DNA of 64,000 bases from Variovorax atrisoli 110B (lineage in GTDB: Bacteria; Pseudomonadota; Gammaproteobacteria; Burkholderiales; Burkholderiaceae_C): contig NZ_KB907455.1 in the NCBI RefSeq assembly GCF_000382045.1, positions 124,001 to 188,000 on the forward strand, read 5' to 3'. The first letter of the stretch is position 1, and every line of letters starts with the position of its first letter. This document shows, in pieces, positions 9,434 to 18,100 of the stretch. Both the position numbers and the translations under genes were made by a program. The notes beneath the pieces were generated by a model. The model searched no databases. It was not told the origin of the DNA and worked only from the letters and a program-made list of their open reading frames with translations.

Positions 9434-10367
9434 CCGCGCCGCGGCTCAGCGTGCGAAAGCGCCCGGGGCTCTCGCCCACCATCCGCCGGAAGGCGGCGCT
9501 GAAGGCGGTTTCCGACTGGTAGCCGATGCGCTCGGCGATGCGCGCAATGGCCTCGTCGCTGTGCCGCAGCGCGTTGCGCGCCACCGTCATGCGCCAGCCG
9601 CCCAGGTAGTCGAGCGGCGTCGATCCCGTCAGTGCCTTGAAGCGCACCGCGAAGGCGGTGCGCGACATGCCCGCCGACTGCGCGAGGCGTTCGACGGTCC
9701 ATGGGTGCGCGATGTCTCCGTGCATGCGCGACAGGGCCTGGCCGATGCGCGCGTCCGCCATCGCGCCCAGCCAGCCTTCGGGCTGCGGCGCATTCGCCAG
9801 GTACACGCGCAAGGCCTGAACCAGCACCAGCGAGGCGAGATTCGTGCGGGCGATCGACGCGCCCGGCCGCATCTCGGCCGTCTCCCAGCCCAGCAGGTCG
9901 AGCAGCCCCACGAGCGGCCGCGCGCCGGGGTCGCTCGCGCGCAGGTGGATCAGCGGCGGCAGGTGGCGCAGCAGCAGTTCGCCGGCTTCGCTGTCGAGCG
10001 TGAAGCGCCCGCTCGCCATGCTGACCGGCTCGGCGTCGCCTGCACCGCGGCCGTCGTAGCGCAGCACGCCGTCGGGCCCGCGGTGGTCGCGGCTGACCTG
10101 CATGCCGTCCTGCACCGGGCCCGGCGGATCGCTGGAGGAGGTGAAAGGCTGGCCGTTCGTCAGCAGGTAGAAGTCGCCCGTCTCCAGCAGGACCGCCGGG
10201 CCCCTGTTCTCGATCTGCAGCCTCACGCGGCCCGTCAGCACGCCGCCGAGCTTGATGTGCGAGTCGTAGTGCGGATAGCGGAATGCCCACCGGCCGCGTC
10301 CCTCGAAGCGCGAGGAGAGCGTGCTGTTCACCGTGAGCATCGACAGCACATCGGACAGGGGATCCAT
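9417..10367 (-). CDS. AraC family transcriptional regulator
   Basis: 316 residues. The N-terminal part (PLSDVLSMLTVNSTLSSRFE, then GDFYLLTNGQPF) is a cupin-type effector domain like those of AraC_binding_2/Cupin_6 regulators. The C-terminal 100 residues carry two helix-turn-helix motifs, including ERIGYQSETAFSAAFRRM. Start ATG 10367 fits the usual MDPLSDVL opening; an in-frame ATG at 10409 would add 14 residues. It is divergent from the exporter gene at 10447, across a short AT-rich region with an inverted repeat, and probably controls that gene or the upstream oxidoreductases. Confidence 0.88.
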   Translation of the reverse strand: MDPLSDVLSMLTVNSTLSSRFEGRGRWAFRYPHYDSHIKLGGVLTGRVRLQIENRGPAVLLETGDFYLLTNGQPFTSSSDPPGPVQDGMQVSRDHRGPDGVLRYDGRGAGDAEPVSMASGRFTLDSEAGELLLRHLPPLIHLRASDPGARPLVGLLDLLGWETAEMRPGASIARTNLASLVLVQALRVYLANAPQPEGWLGAMADARIGQALSRMHGDIAHPWTVERLAQSAGMSRTAFAVRFKALTGSTPLDYLGGWRMTVARNALRHSDEAIARIAERIGYQSETAFSAAFRRMVGESPGRFRTLSRGAATPSA

Positions 10368-10384
10368 GGCTTCTTGTGTACGAA

Positions 10385-10415
10385 TGAATAAGAAAAGCGG
10401 TCTCTTCATTATTCA
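10385..10415. promoter_or_regulatory. AT-rich divergent promoter region with inverted repeat
   Basis: In the 79 bp between the AraC and exporter genes, TGAATAA (10385-10391) faces TTATTCA (10409-10415) across 17 bp. The stretch 10381-10425 is strikingly AT-rich for this genome. It is a candidate operator/promoter for one or both divergent genes; no clean -35/-10 pair could be assigned. Confidence 0.45.
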
Positions 10416-10446
10416 ATCATTCAGTTCGACGCGCGACCATCGGCTC

Positions 10447-11658
10447 ATGTCCTCATCGAACGATCAACTTTCACGCTACGCCATCGTGCTGGGCCTGCTC
10501 ACCGCGATCGGACCTTCCGCCATCGACATGTACCTGCCCGCGCTGCCTGCCATCGGCCATGCGCTCGGCGCCGATGTGCATTCGGTGCAGGCCAGCCTGA
10601 TGGCTTTCTTCATCGCGACCGGCGCGGGCCAGCTCGTGGCCGGTCCGCTGTCCGACATGTTCGGACGCAAGCGGCCGATGTACGTGGGCCTTGCCGTGTT
10701 CGTCGCGGCGAGCATCGGCTGTGCACTGGCACCGGACATCGGCGTGCTGATCGCCTTCCGCTTCCTGCAGGGACTCGGCGCCTGCGCATGCATGGTGACG
10801 CCGCGCGCGGTGGTGCGCGACCTGCACACCGGCACCGAGGCGGCGCGGCTGATGTCGCTGCTGATCCTGGTCTACAGCGTGTCGCCGATCCTGGCGCCGC
10901 TGGTGGGCAGCTTCGTGGCCGAGGCCGCGAGCTGGCGCGCGGTGTTCTGGGTGATCGGTGCGCTGGCGGTGCTTGCCGCGGCGATGGTGGCGGTGCTGCT
11001 GCCCGAGACACGGCCGCCCGCCGCGCGTGCGCAGGGCAGCCTGCGCGGCGCGATGGCCGCCTATGGCGCCCTGCTGCGCGACAGGCACTTCCTTGCCGTG
11101 GCTTTCATGGCCTCGCTCACGCTGTCGGGCTTCTTCGTCTACGTCGCGAACTCGTCGTTCGTGATGAGCACGCACTACGGCATTTCCCCACGCATGTACG
11201 CCTTGCTGTTCGCGTCGAATGCGGTGTCGATGATCGTGGTCTCGCAGGCCAACGGGTGGCTCGCCGCGCGCTTCGGCATCCGGCGCGTGCTGCGCACGGC
11301 CGTCATTGCGCATGCCGCCGTCACGGGGCTGCTGCTGGTGCTGACACTGGCGGGCGTCGACCGGCTCGACGTGCTGGTCGGCATGCTGGTGGTCGTCTAC
11401 GGGCTCAACGGCGTGATCGTGCCTTCGGCATTCGTGGTCGCGATGGAAGGGCATGCCGCGCGCGCCGGCACGGCTTCGGCGCTGCTCGGCACGCTGAACT
11501 TCGCGGGCGGCGCGGTGATGGTGGCGCTGGTGTCGCCGTTCGCCGATGGCACGCCGCTGCCGATGGTGGCGGGCATCGCGTGCTGCTCGGCCGTCGTGCT
11601 GGTGCTGGCCCTGCGTGCGCTGCGGCCCGCGCACACGGCGGCACCTCTCAATGCCTAG
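10447..11658 (+). CDS. MFS exporter, Bcr/CflA (DHA1) family
   Basis: 403-residue major facilitator with about 12 hydrophobic helices. Typical Bcr/CflA features are the opening GPSAIDMYLPALPAIG in helix 1, GPLSDMFGRKRPMYVG (motif A) and RFLQGLGACACMVTPRAVVRD (motif C region). Members are proton-driven exporters of drugs or metabolites such as bicyclomycin, sulfonamides and cysteine. Start ATG 10447 was chosen because the family begins at MSSSNDQLSRYAIVLG; the longer frame runs back through the AraC gene. Divergent from the AraC regulator, a common regulator/exporter pair. Confidence 0.9.
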   Translation: MSSSNDQLSRYAIVLGLLTAIGPSAIDMYLPALPAIGHALGADVHSVQASLMAFFIATGAGQLVAGPLSDMFGRKRPMYVGLAVFVAASIGCALAPDIGVLIAFRFLQGLGACACMVTPRAVVRDLHTGTEAARLMSLLILVYSVSPILAPLVGSFVAEAASWRAVFWVIGALAVLAAAMVAVLLPETRPPAARAQGSLRGAMAAYGALLRDRHFLAVAFMASLTLSGFFVYVANSSFVMSTHYGISPRMYALLFASNAVSMIVVSQANGWLAARFGIRRVLRTAVIAHAAVTGLLLVLTLAGVDRLDVLVGMLVVVYGLNGVIVPSAFVVAMEGHAARAGTASALLGTLNFAGGAVMVALVSPFADGTPLPMVAGIACCSAVVLVLALRALRPAHTAAPLNA

Positions 11659-11731
11659 GCCGCTTTCCTAGTGGGCCTAGACTGTCCATCCAGGTCCCGC
11701 CGGATGTCCGATGGGGCCGGAAAGGCTGCTC

Positions 11732-12349
11732 ATGAAGGTCCCTGCACAGGCGCTGGAGAGATCGCGCCGCACCATCCAGTCCTACGATGCGCATGCCCGC
11801 GAATACAACGCGATCGTGGCCGAGCACCCGCTGCAGCCCGAAATCGCGGATTCGATGCGGCGGATGATGGAGTACGTGCCCGCCGGCGGCAGCGTGCTCG
11901 AGATCGGCTCCGGACCGGGGCGGGACGCCGACTTCGTCGAGTCCCTGGGCGCGGTGGTCCGTCGCACCGACGCGGCCCAGGCATTTCTCGATCTGCAGGC
12001 GCAGCGGGGCAGGAAGGGCGAGCTGCTCGACGTCGTCACCGATGCGCTGGGCGGGCCCTACGACGCGGTCCTCGCGATGTGCGTGCTGATCCACGTCGAT
12101 CGCGCGCAGGTCGCCGCGGTGCTGCACAAGATCTTCGGCGCGCTCAGGCCCGGCGGCGTCTTCCTGGTGTCCATGCGCGTCGGCGAAGGCGAGAAGCACG
12201 GCGACTACCACACCGTGTGCTGGGAGAAGGAGCGGTTCGCCGCGGCGCTCGTGGCGGCCGGGCTGCATCCCTGCTGGGAGATGGAGCGCATCGGCCGCAA
12301 CGACGAGGCCTGGGTCTACTTCCTGGCGCGCCGGCCGCAGCAGCCGTGA
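11732..12349 (+). CDS. class I SAM-dependent methyltransferase
   Basis: 205 residues. Motif I is VLEIGSGPGRDADF, followed by the acidic loop VVRRTDAAQAFL, motif II LAMCVLIHVDR and the segment LRPGGVFLVSMRVGEGEKHG, all standard for small-molecule methyltransferases of the Methyltransf_11/25 type. ATG 11732 has GGAAAGG seven bases upstream; an alternative ATG at 11711 would add seven residues without a good ribosome-binding site. It stands alone between the exporter gene and importer 2, so no substrate is suggested. Confidence 0.85.
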   Translation: MKVPAQALERSRRTIQSYDAHAREYNAIVAEHPLQPEIADSMRRMMEYVPAGGSVLEIGSGPGRDADFVESLGAVVRRTDAAQAFLDLQAQRGRKGELLDVVTDALGGPYDAVLAMCVLIHVDRAQVAAVLHKIFGALRPGGVFLVSMRVGEGEKHGDYHTVCWEKERFAAALVAAGLHPCWEMERIGRNDEAWVYFLARRPQQP

Positions 12350-12368
12350 GCACGCGGCGAAGCCGCTG

Positions 12369-13073
<705 letters not shown>

Positions 13074-13120
13074 CTCGGTGTCTCGTCGTTCACGGCCGTT
13101 CGAAGCGGGCGTTTTCATCT

Positions 13121-13214
13121 CGGGAAACACCGTGGAACCGGCTCCGCCGGGCCGCAGGTGTTGCCCCCGGAAGGGGGTGGGCGAAGCGACACGAAGTGCG
13201 CGCAGCCTGGGGGC
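13121..13214 (+). repeat. dispersed intergenic repeat, copy B
   Basis: Same element as at 4563-4660 and 18101-18193; here it is wedged between livG and livF of importer 2, inside what should be one operon. Shared blocks include GGAACCGGCTCCGCCGGGCC, CCCCCGGAAGGGGG and GCGACACGAAGTGCGCG. Read on the coding strand it is in the same orientation as the other copies. Confidence 0.88.
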
Positions 13215-13217
13215 GAG

Positions 13218-13973
13218 TCATGTATGCCCCTCTGCTTCGGTGCCGAGGTAGACGGCCTGCACGTCGGGGTGTCCCCGCACTTCGTCGGCCGTGCCGCTCA
13301 TCAGCACCTTGCCCTGCACCAGCACGGTGAGCCGGTTGGCGAGGCGGAACACCGCGTCCATGTCGTGCTCGATCAGCAGGATGGCCATCGACGCGCGCAG
13401 CGATTCGATCAGCTCCACCATGCGCGCCGATTCGTCGGGGCCCATGCCTGCCATCGGTTCGTCGAGCAGCAGCAGCTTGGGTTCGGCAGCGAGCGCCAGC
13501 GCCACGTCGAGCGCGCGCTGCGCGCCGTGCGGCAGCGTGCCCGCGATGCGTGTGCGCTCGGCGCCGAGACCGACGCGGTCGGCCAGCGCCATGGCGCGAT
13601 CGACGAGGTCGCGCTCCTTCGCGCGCGGCGCCATGAAGCGCAGGCTGCTGCCCGCATGGGCCTGCGCCGCGAGCATCAGGTTGTCGTGCACGGTCTCCTT
13701 CGGGAACACGCGCGTCACCTGGAAGCAGCGCGACATGCCGGCGGCCACGCGCTGGTGGTCCTTCAGCTTCGTGATGTCGACCTCGTCGAGCAGGATGCGC
13801 CCGGCATCGGCCTTCAGCAGGCCGGTGATCAGGTTCACCAGCGTGGTCTTGCCGGCGCCGTTCGGTCCGATCAGCGCATGCACTTCGCCGCGCTCCACGG
13901 TGAGGCTTACATGGTCGGTCGCCAGCAGTCCGCCGAAGCGCTTGACCAACCCTTCGATTCTGAAAAGGCTCAT
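13218..13973 (-). CDS. livG: ABC transporter ATP-binding protein, LivG family (importer 2)
   Basis: 251 residues. Walker A GPNGAGKT at 36-43, Walker B LLLLDEP, switch LLIEHDMD. The signature is weak (LPHGAQRALDVALAL). ATG 13973 overlaps the stop of livM (ATGA, 13970-13973). The stop falls just before repeat copy B. Confidence 0.91.
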   Translation of the reverse strand: MSLFRIEGLVKRFGGLLATDHVSLTVERGEVHALIGPNGAGKTTLVNLITGLLKADAGRILLDEVDITKLKDHQRVAAGMSRCFQVTRVFPKETVHDNLMLAAQAHAGSSLRFMAPRAKERDLVDRAMALADRVGLGAERTRIAGTLPHGAQRALDVALALAAEPKLLLLDEPMAGMGPDESARMVELIESLRASMAILLIEHDMDAVFRLANRLTVLVQGKVLMSGTADEVRGHPDVQAVYLGTEAEGHT

Positions 13974-14950
13974 GACTTGCTCCCTCGCCCCTCTGGGGAG
14001 AGGGTTGGGGTGAGGGGCATGCGGCGCTTGTACAGTGCGGCCAGTCCCTTGGGTGCCCACAACGCCACGGCGATCAGCAGCAGCCCCAGCGGCATGTGCC
14101 AATGCTCCGTGTGCTGCTTCAAGGCTTCTTCGAGCACCAGCCAGACGGCGGCACCCACCGGCCCGCCCCAGCTGCGCCCGAGCCCGCCGATGACCACCAT
14201 CACCAGCAGCGTGGCCGACTGCGTCCAGTGCATCGTCGCCGGGCTGACGAAGCCGTTGCCGCCTGCGAGCAGGGCGCCGGCCAGCCCCGCGATGGCGCCC
14301 GCGATGGTGAAGGCCACCAGCTGCAGCCGGAACACCGGATAGCCCAGCGCCCGCATGCGCGTCTCGTTGTCGCGGATGCCCATCAGCGCATGGCCGAAGC
14401 GCGAGCGCGTCGCGCGGTGCAGCCACCACAGCGCGAGCGCCACGATCGCCAGCACCACCCAGTAGAAGTTCGCCTCGCTGCCCAGGTCGAGGCCCGGCAG
14501 CAGCGCGGGGCGCGACATCAGCGTGTAGCCGTCGTCGCCGCCATAGCGGCGCAGCGACACCACCACGAAGTACAGCATCTGCGCGAAGGCCAGCGTGGTC
14601 ATGATGAAGTACACGCCGCGCGTGCGCAGCGCCACCGTGCCGATCAGCGCTGCGACGATGCCGGCCACGAGCGCGGCCGCGGGCCACATGAGCCAGCCCG
14701 ACATCACGCCCGCGTCGCTGAGCGCCACCACCGTGTACGCCCCCACGCCGATGAAGCCCGCGTGCCCCAGCGCCACCATGCCGCCGAAGCCGAGGATGAA
14801 GTTGAGGCTCGCGGCGGCCAGCGCCACGACGAGCACGCGGCGCACGAAGCCGATGTAGAACTCGAGCCCGAAGACGGGCGCGACCAGCGGAAACGCGGCG
14901 AGCAGCACGAAGAGCAGCCCGAGGCCGATGTAGCTTGACGATGTCTTCAT
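13970..14950 (-). CDS. livM: ABC transporter permease, LivM family (importer 2)
   Basis: 326-residue membrane permease with LivM motifs NFILGFGGMVALGHAGFIG, GIRDNETRMRALGY (ATPase-contact loop) and VVIGGLGRSWGGPVGA. The last ~15 residues, MPLTPTLSPEGRGSKS, do not belong to the family: they are translated from a repeat element at 13979-14018 that supplies the stop region. The ATG overlaps the livH stop and the TGA overlaps the livG start. Confidence 0.91.
   Translation of the reverse strand: MKTSSSYIGLGLLFVLLAAFPLVAPVFGLEFYIGFVRRVLVVALAAASLNFILGFGGMVALGHAGFIGVGAYTVVALSDAGVMSGWLMWPAAALVAGIVAALIGTVALRTRGVYFIMTTLAFAQMLYFVVVSLRRYGGDDGYTLMSRPALLPGLDLGSEANFYWVVLAIVALALWWLHRATRSRFGHALMGIRDNETRMRALGYPVFRLQLVAFTIAGAIAGLAGALLAGGNGFVSPATMHWTQSATLLVMVVIGGLGRSWGGPVGAAVWLVLEEALKQHTEHWHMPLGLLLIAVALWAPKGLAALYKRRMPLTPTLSPEGRGSKS
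13979..14018 (-). repeat. REP-like repeat read through as the livM C-terminus
   Basis: On the coding strand the segment reads CCCCTCACCCCAACCCTCTC, then CCCAGAGGGGCGAGGGAGC, a GC-rich palindromic sequence I recognise as a common interspersed repeat of beta- and gamma-proteobacteria whose translation is PLTPTLSPEGRG. One copy in this window. It is fused in frame to livM. Confidence 0.7.
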
Positions 14951-15867
14951 GCGCGTGCCGAGAAGAGCCCCGAGGGCCGGAAGATGAGGACGACCACCAT
15001 CAGCGCGTACATCGCGACTTCGGCGAACAGCGGGCCCAGGTCCGCCGCGGTCGCGGGCGGCAGCGTGGCGCGCAGCAGCATCGGCACGAAGGCGCGGCCC
15101 ACGGTGTCGACCACGCCCACGAGCAGTGCGGCCACGAAGGCGCCGCGCACCGAACCGATGCCGCCGATCACCAGCACCACGAGCGCCGGAATCAGGATCG
15201 CCTCGCCCATGCCGACCTGCACCGCGACGATGGGCCCCATCAGCGCGCCCGCTAGCGCGGCCAGCGCCGCGCCGAGAAGGAACACTCCGTTGAAGATGCG
15301 GCCCACGCGCACGCCCATCAGCTCGGCCATGGGCCGGTCGGAGGCGCCCGCGCGCACCCGCATGCCGATGCGCGTGTGGTTCACCAGCAGGTACAGCGCC
15401 AGCGCCACCAGCAGGCCGCCGACGAGGATCACGAGGCGATAGGCCGGGTAGGGCAGGCCCTCCACGAGGTCGATCGGGCCCGAGAGCGCGGCGGGCGTCG
15501 GCGCCATCACCGGCGAAGGGCCCCAGGCCATCTTCACGATGTCGTCGGCCACCAGGATCACGCCGAAGGTGGCGAGCACCTGCGCGAGGTGGTCGCGCGT
15601 GTAGAGCCGTCGCATCAACAGTACTTCGAGCAGGAGTGCCACGATCACCGTGACCGCCACCGCGATGACGATGGCCGCCGCGAACGAGCCGGTGCGCGTG
15701 TGCGCCTCGGCCGCCACGTAGGCGCCGGCCATGAAGAGCGAGCCGTGCGCGAGGTTCAGCACATCCATGATGCCGAACACCAGCGTGAGCCCCGCAGCCA
15801 GCAGGAACAGCATCAGGCCGTAGCCGAGGCCGTTGAGCAGTTGCTCGAGAACAAGGATTCCGGTCAT
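14947..15867 (-). CDS. livH: ABC transporter permease, LivH family (importer 2)
   Basis: 306 residues, multi-helix permease. Recognisable parts are LVFGIMDVLNLAHGSLFMAG near the N-terminus, GMRVRAGASDRPMAELMGV in the cytoplasmic loop and LVIGGIGSVRGAFVAALLVG. It is coupled by ATGA to livM and starts six bases after the stop of the unrelated nuclease-like gene, which therefore sits inside the transporter operon. Confidence 0.91.
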   Translation of the reverse strand: MTGILVLEQLLNGLGYGLMLFLLAAGLTLVFGIMDVLNLAHGSLFMAGAYVAAEAHTRTGSFAAAIVIAVAVTVIVALLLEVLLMRRLYTRDHLAQVLATFGVILVADDIVKMAWGPSPVMAPTPAALSGPIDLVEGLPYPAYRLVILVGGLLVALALYLLVNHTRIGMRVRAGASDRPMAELMGVRVGRIFNGVFLLGAALAALAGALMGPIVAVQVGMGEAILIPALVVLVIGGIGSVRGAFVAALLVGVVDTVGRAFVPMLLRATLPPATAADLGPLFAEVAMYALMVVVLIFRPSGLFSARA

Positions 15868-15873
15868 ATCAAG

Positions 15874-16347
15874 TTAGAGCAGCCGAACAAGGGCACCTTC
15901 GGGGATGGCCGAGAGAACGTAGACGAAGCCTTGCCATCCCGCTCTCTTGGCAGAGGAAGAAAGCGGTGCACGCGCGGCAAAGAGCGCGGGGCTTTGAAAG
16001 TCCGAGGGCAAGTAGTAAATGGCAGTCTCCGTCGGAGACTTCAATACGAGAAACAGCGGGAAGTAAATTCCCGCATCCATTCGTTCTCTTTGTGGTCCCC
16101 AGGCCGCTCCGAGGATCTGCTTGGGCATGGGAGCCAGCTTGCGCACAGACATTGACTTAACTTGCGCAAGATAGCCGCAGAAGTCACAAATGAGGTCTGC
16201 GCACTTGAAGTTCGCGGGTAGACGCTTGAGCGTCTTGGATCTTTTGCAGCTTGGGCATGCGCACTTCTTGGAGACCTCGGTCTCTCCCCATGCACCAAGC
16301 TCTTGCTTTGCTGTCGCCACAGGGGTTCGGCTTACTTCAATGGGCAC
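15874..16347 (-). CDS. DpnI-like zinc-ribbon protein with PD-(D/E/Q)xK-type residues; putative nuclease
   Basis: 157 residues from GTG 16347, which overlaps the livJ stop by 16 bp; a later in-frame GTG at 16320 is possible. An N-terminal helix LGAWGETEVSKK (17-28) is followed by two CxxC pairs at Cys31/34 and Cys54/57. Between and after the second pair lie Asp51, Gln62 and Lys64 (ADLICDFCGYLAQVKS). The same order and spacing, AD-x2-C-x2-C-x4-(E)-x-KS, forms the metal-binding catalytic centre of the DpnI endonuclease, with Glu where this protein has Gln. QxK is a known variant of this fold. The C-terminal half is unassigned and has no visible winged-helix domain like DpnI's. GC content is clearly lower than the neighbours, suggesting acquisition. 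Nuclease activity is inferred, not shown. Confidence 0.6.
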   Translation of the reverse strand: MPIEVSRTPVATAKQELGAWGETEVSKKCACPSCKRSKTLKRLPANFKCADLICDFCGYLAQVKSMSVRKLAPMPKQILGAAWGPQRERMDAGIYFPLFLVLKSPTETAIYYLPSDFQSPALFAARAPLSSSAKRAGWQGFVYVLSAIPEGALVRLL

Positions 16348-17537
16348 TTATCTGCGTAGCTGTCGCCGTAGTTCGTGAGCACGGTGTTGATCAGCTTGTT
16401 CGTGACCTTGCCCTGCGCATCCTTGCCGATCACGCGCAGGTAGAAGTTCTCGACGGGATAGTGGTTGTTGGCGTACTTGAAGTTGCCGCGCGTCGAGGCG
16501 TAGTTGGCCTTCTTCAGCGCGGCCACCACGGCTTCGCGGTTCTGCGCGTTGCCTCCGGCCTGCTTCACGGCGGCGTCCATCGCGAGGATAGCGTCATAGG
16601 CCTGTGCCGCATACACCGACGGGTAGCGGCCGTTGTATTCCTTGCGGAACGCGGCAACGAAGGCCTTGTTGGCGGCGTTGTCGAGGTCGTGCGCCCAGTG
16701 CGAGGTGTTGAACAGGCCGAGCATGGGCTCGCCCACGGCGCCGATCACGTCCTCGTCGGCCGAGAAGCCGCTGGTCACGAGCGTGATGTCCTTCGACAGG
16801 CCCGCACCCACGAACTGCTTGATGAAGTTGATGCCCATCGCGCCGGGCAGGAAGAAGTAGATCGAGTCGGGCTTGGCCGCGCGCAGCTGCGCGAGTTCGG
16901 CCGCGTAGTCGATCTGGCCGAGCTTGGTGTAGAGCTCGTCGGCCACCTGGCCCTTGAACTGGCGCTTGAAGCCGCCCAGCGCGTCCTTGCCGGCCGGGTA
17001 GTTGGGAGCGATCAGCACGATCTTCTTGAAGGCCCGGTCCTGCGCGAACTTGCCTGCGGCCTCGTGGAACTGGTCGTTCTGGTAGGCGGTGCCGAAGAAG
17101 TAGGCATTGCACTGCGCGCCGGCGAACTGGCTCGGGCCGGCGTTGGCCGAGAGATACGGCACCTTGGCGTTGAAGAGGGTCGGGCCCACGGCCAGCGCCA
17201 CGTTGGAGCCGATGGGGCCGCTGAACAGGTCGATCTTGTCGCGCTGGATCATGCGGTCGACCAGCTGCTTGGCCTGGTCGGGGCTGCCGGCCATGTCGGC
17301 CTGGACGAACTCGACGTCCTGCCCGCCGAGCTTGCCGCCCAGCTGCTTGATGCCGAGCGCGAAGCCGTCGCGCGCCTCGGCGCCCAACGCCGCGAAAGGT
17401 CCGGAGATGTCGAGGGCCAGGCCCACCTTGACGGGGGCGGCGGTGGCGGACGCCGCGGTGGCGAGGACCGAGCCGCACAGCAGCAGCGAGAGCAGGGTGC
17501 GCGGCAGCGCGGGCGACTTCGGGGGCAGGTGGCGCAT
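16332..17537 (-). CDS. livJ: HAAT-type ABC transporter substrate-binding protein (importer 2)
   Basis: 401 residues, exported. ATG 17537 is preceded by GGAG and starts a signal peptide (MRHLPPK, then a hydrophobic core, cleavage near ATAA-PVKVG at about 34). The mature part opens VKVGLALDISGPFAALGAEA and continues with type I binding-fold motifs such as SGPIGSNVALAVGP and QAYDAILAMDAAVKQAGG. It heads importer 2 and has its own promoter at 17622-17649. Members with this pattern often bind aromatic or other carboxylates, but the ligand is undetermined. Confidence 0.91.
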   Translation of the reverse strand: MRHLPPKSPALPRTLLSLLLCGSVLATAASATAAPVKVGLALDISGPFAALGAEARDGFALGIKQLGGKLGGQDVEFVQADMAGSPDQAKQLVDRMIQRDKIDLFSGPIGSNVALAVGPTLFNAKVPYLSANAGPSQFAGAQCNAYFFGTAYQNDQFHEAAGKFAQDRAFKKIVLIAPNYPAGKDALGGFKRQFKGQVADELYTKLGQIDYAAELAQLRAAKPDSIYFFLPGAMGINFIKQFVGAGLSKDITLVTSGFSADEDVIGAVGEPMLGLFNTSHWAHDLDNAANKAFVAAFRKEYNGRYPSVYAAQAYDAILAMDAAVKQAGGNAQNREAVVAALKKANYASTRGNFKYANNHYPVENFYLRVIGKDAQGKVTNKLINTVLTNYGDSYADKCPLK

Positions 17538-17613
17538 GGATTCTCCGGCGGGAAGGATGCAGACAACGCACCGGCACCGCCCCATGCGGCACCGGCGACA
17601 TCAAACCGTTGAT

Positions 17614-17649
17614 AGCTAAATACTTTAGCTGTAAACAATTTGGTGTCAA
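17614..17649 (-). promoter_or_regulatory. livJ promoter with a palindrome over the -10
   Basis: On the minus strand TTGACA (17649-17644), 16 bp, then TAAAGT (17627-17622) form a good sigma70 promoter ending 84 bp before the livJ ATG. A perfect palindrome AGCTAAA-TAC-TTTAGCT (17614-17630) covers the -10, which is a natural place for a repressor. The stretch is AT-rich against a GC-rich background. Confidence 0.65.
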
Positions 17650-17692
17650 CAGTGCTAGCACGAATGGTGCCAATGCGCCGTCTCCTTCCTGC

Positions 17693-17932
17693 TCAGCCGA
17701 AGGGGTTGGCGGTCGCGAACCACAGGCCGATGCCGGTGGCGATGATGAACGCGCCGTCGGTCACGCCCGCCACCAGGAAGAACTTGGTCTGCAGCGTGTC
17801 GACCAGCTCGGGCTGGCGCGCGGTGCTCTCGAGGAACTTCTGGCCGACCAGCCCGATGCCCAGGCACGAGCCGAGGGCTGCGACGCCGATCAGCAGGGCC
17901 ACTGCGAGGGGAAGGATGTTGAAGCCGGTCAT
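17693..17932 (-). CDS. atpE: F-type ATP synthase c-subunit-like proteolipid, solitary copy
   Basis: 79-residue two-helix hairpin. Helix 1 has the small-residue pattern GVAALGSCLGIGLVG, the polar loop keeps ARQPE (38-42), and helix 2 holds the ion-binding acid Asp59 (FFLVAGVTDGAFII), ending in the typical FATANPFG. All parts needed for a rotor subunit are present, yet no other atp gene lies nearby; the normal synthase operon must be elsewhere. Start ATG 17932 follows AGGAGAAAAC; the longer frame back to 18172 runs through the repeat and is spurious. It could be a second rotor subunit or have another membrane role. Confidence 0.87.
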   Translation of the reverse strand: MTGFNILPLAVALLIGVAALGSCLGIGLVGQKFLESTARQPELVDTLQTKFFLVAGVTDGAFIIATGIGLWFATANPFG

Positions 17933-18066
17933 GTGTTTTCTCCTGGTTGGTTGGTGAATCGAGGCACTGGTTGCTTCCTCGATGGACGTACTTTCCCAGA
18001 GCGCCTGCGCACGGTCCATGACGTGGGAAGTCATGGCCGGCGCGCAGCAGATGCAACGCCACAAAG

Positions 18067-18096
18067 AAAAAAAGCCGCCCGTGAAAACGGGCGGCT
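18067..18096 (-). terminator. intrinsic terminator downstream of the exported multidomain gene
   Basis: Minus strand: AGCCGCCCGT, loop TTTC, ACGGGCGGCT (plus 18073-18096) followed by a run of seven T residues (18073-18067). It lies about 100 bp past the stop at 18195, beyond repeat copy C, and would separate this gene from atpE. Confidence 0.85.
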
Positions 18097-18100
18097 CCTT

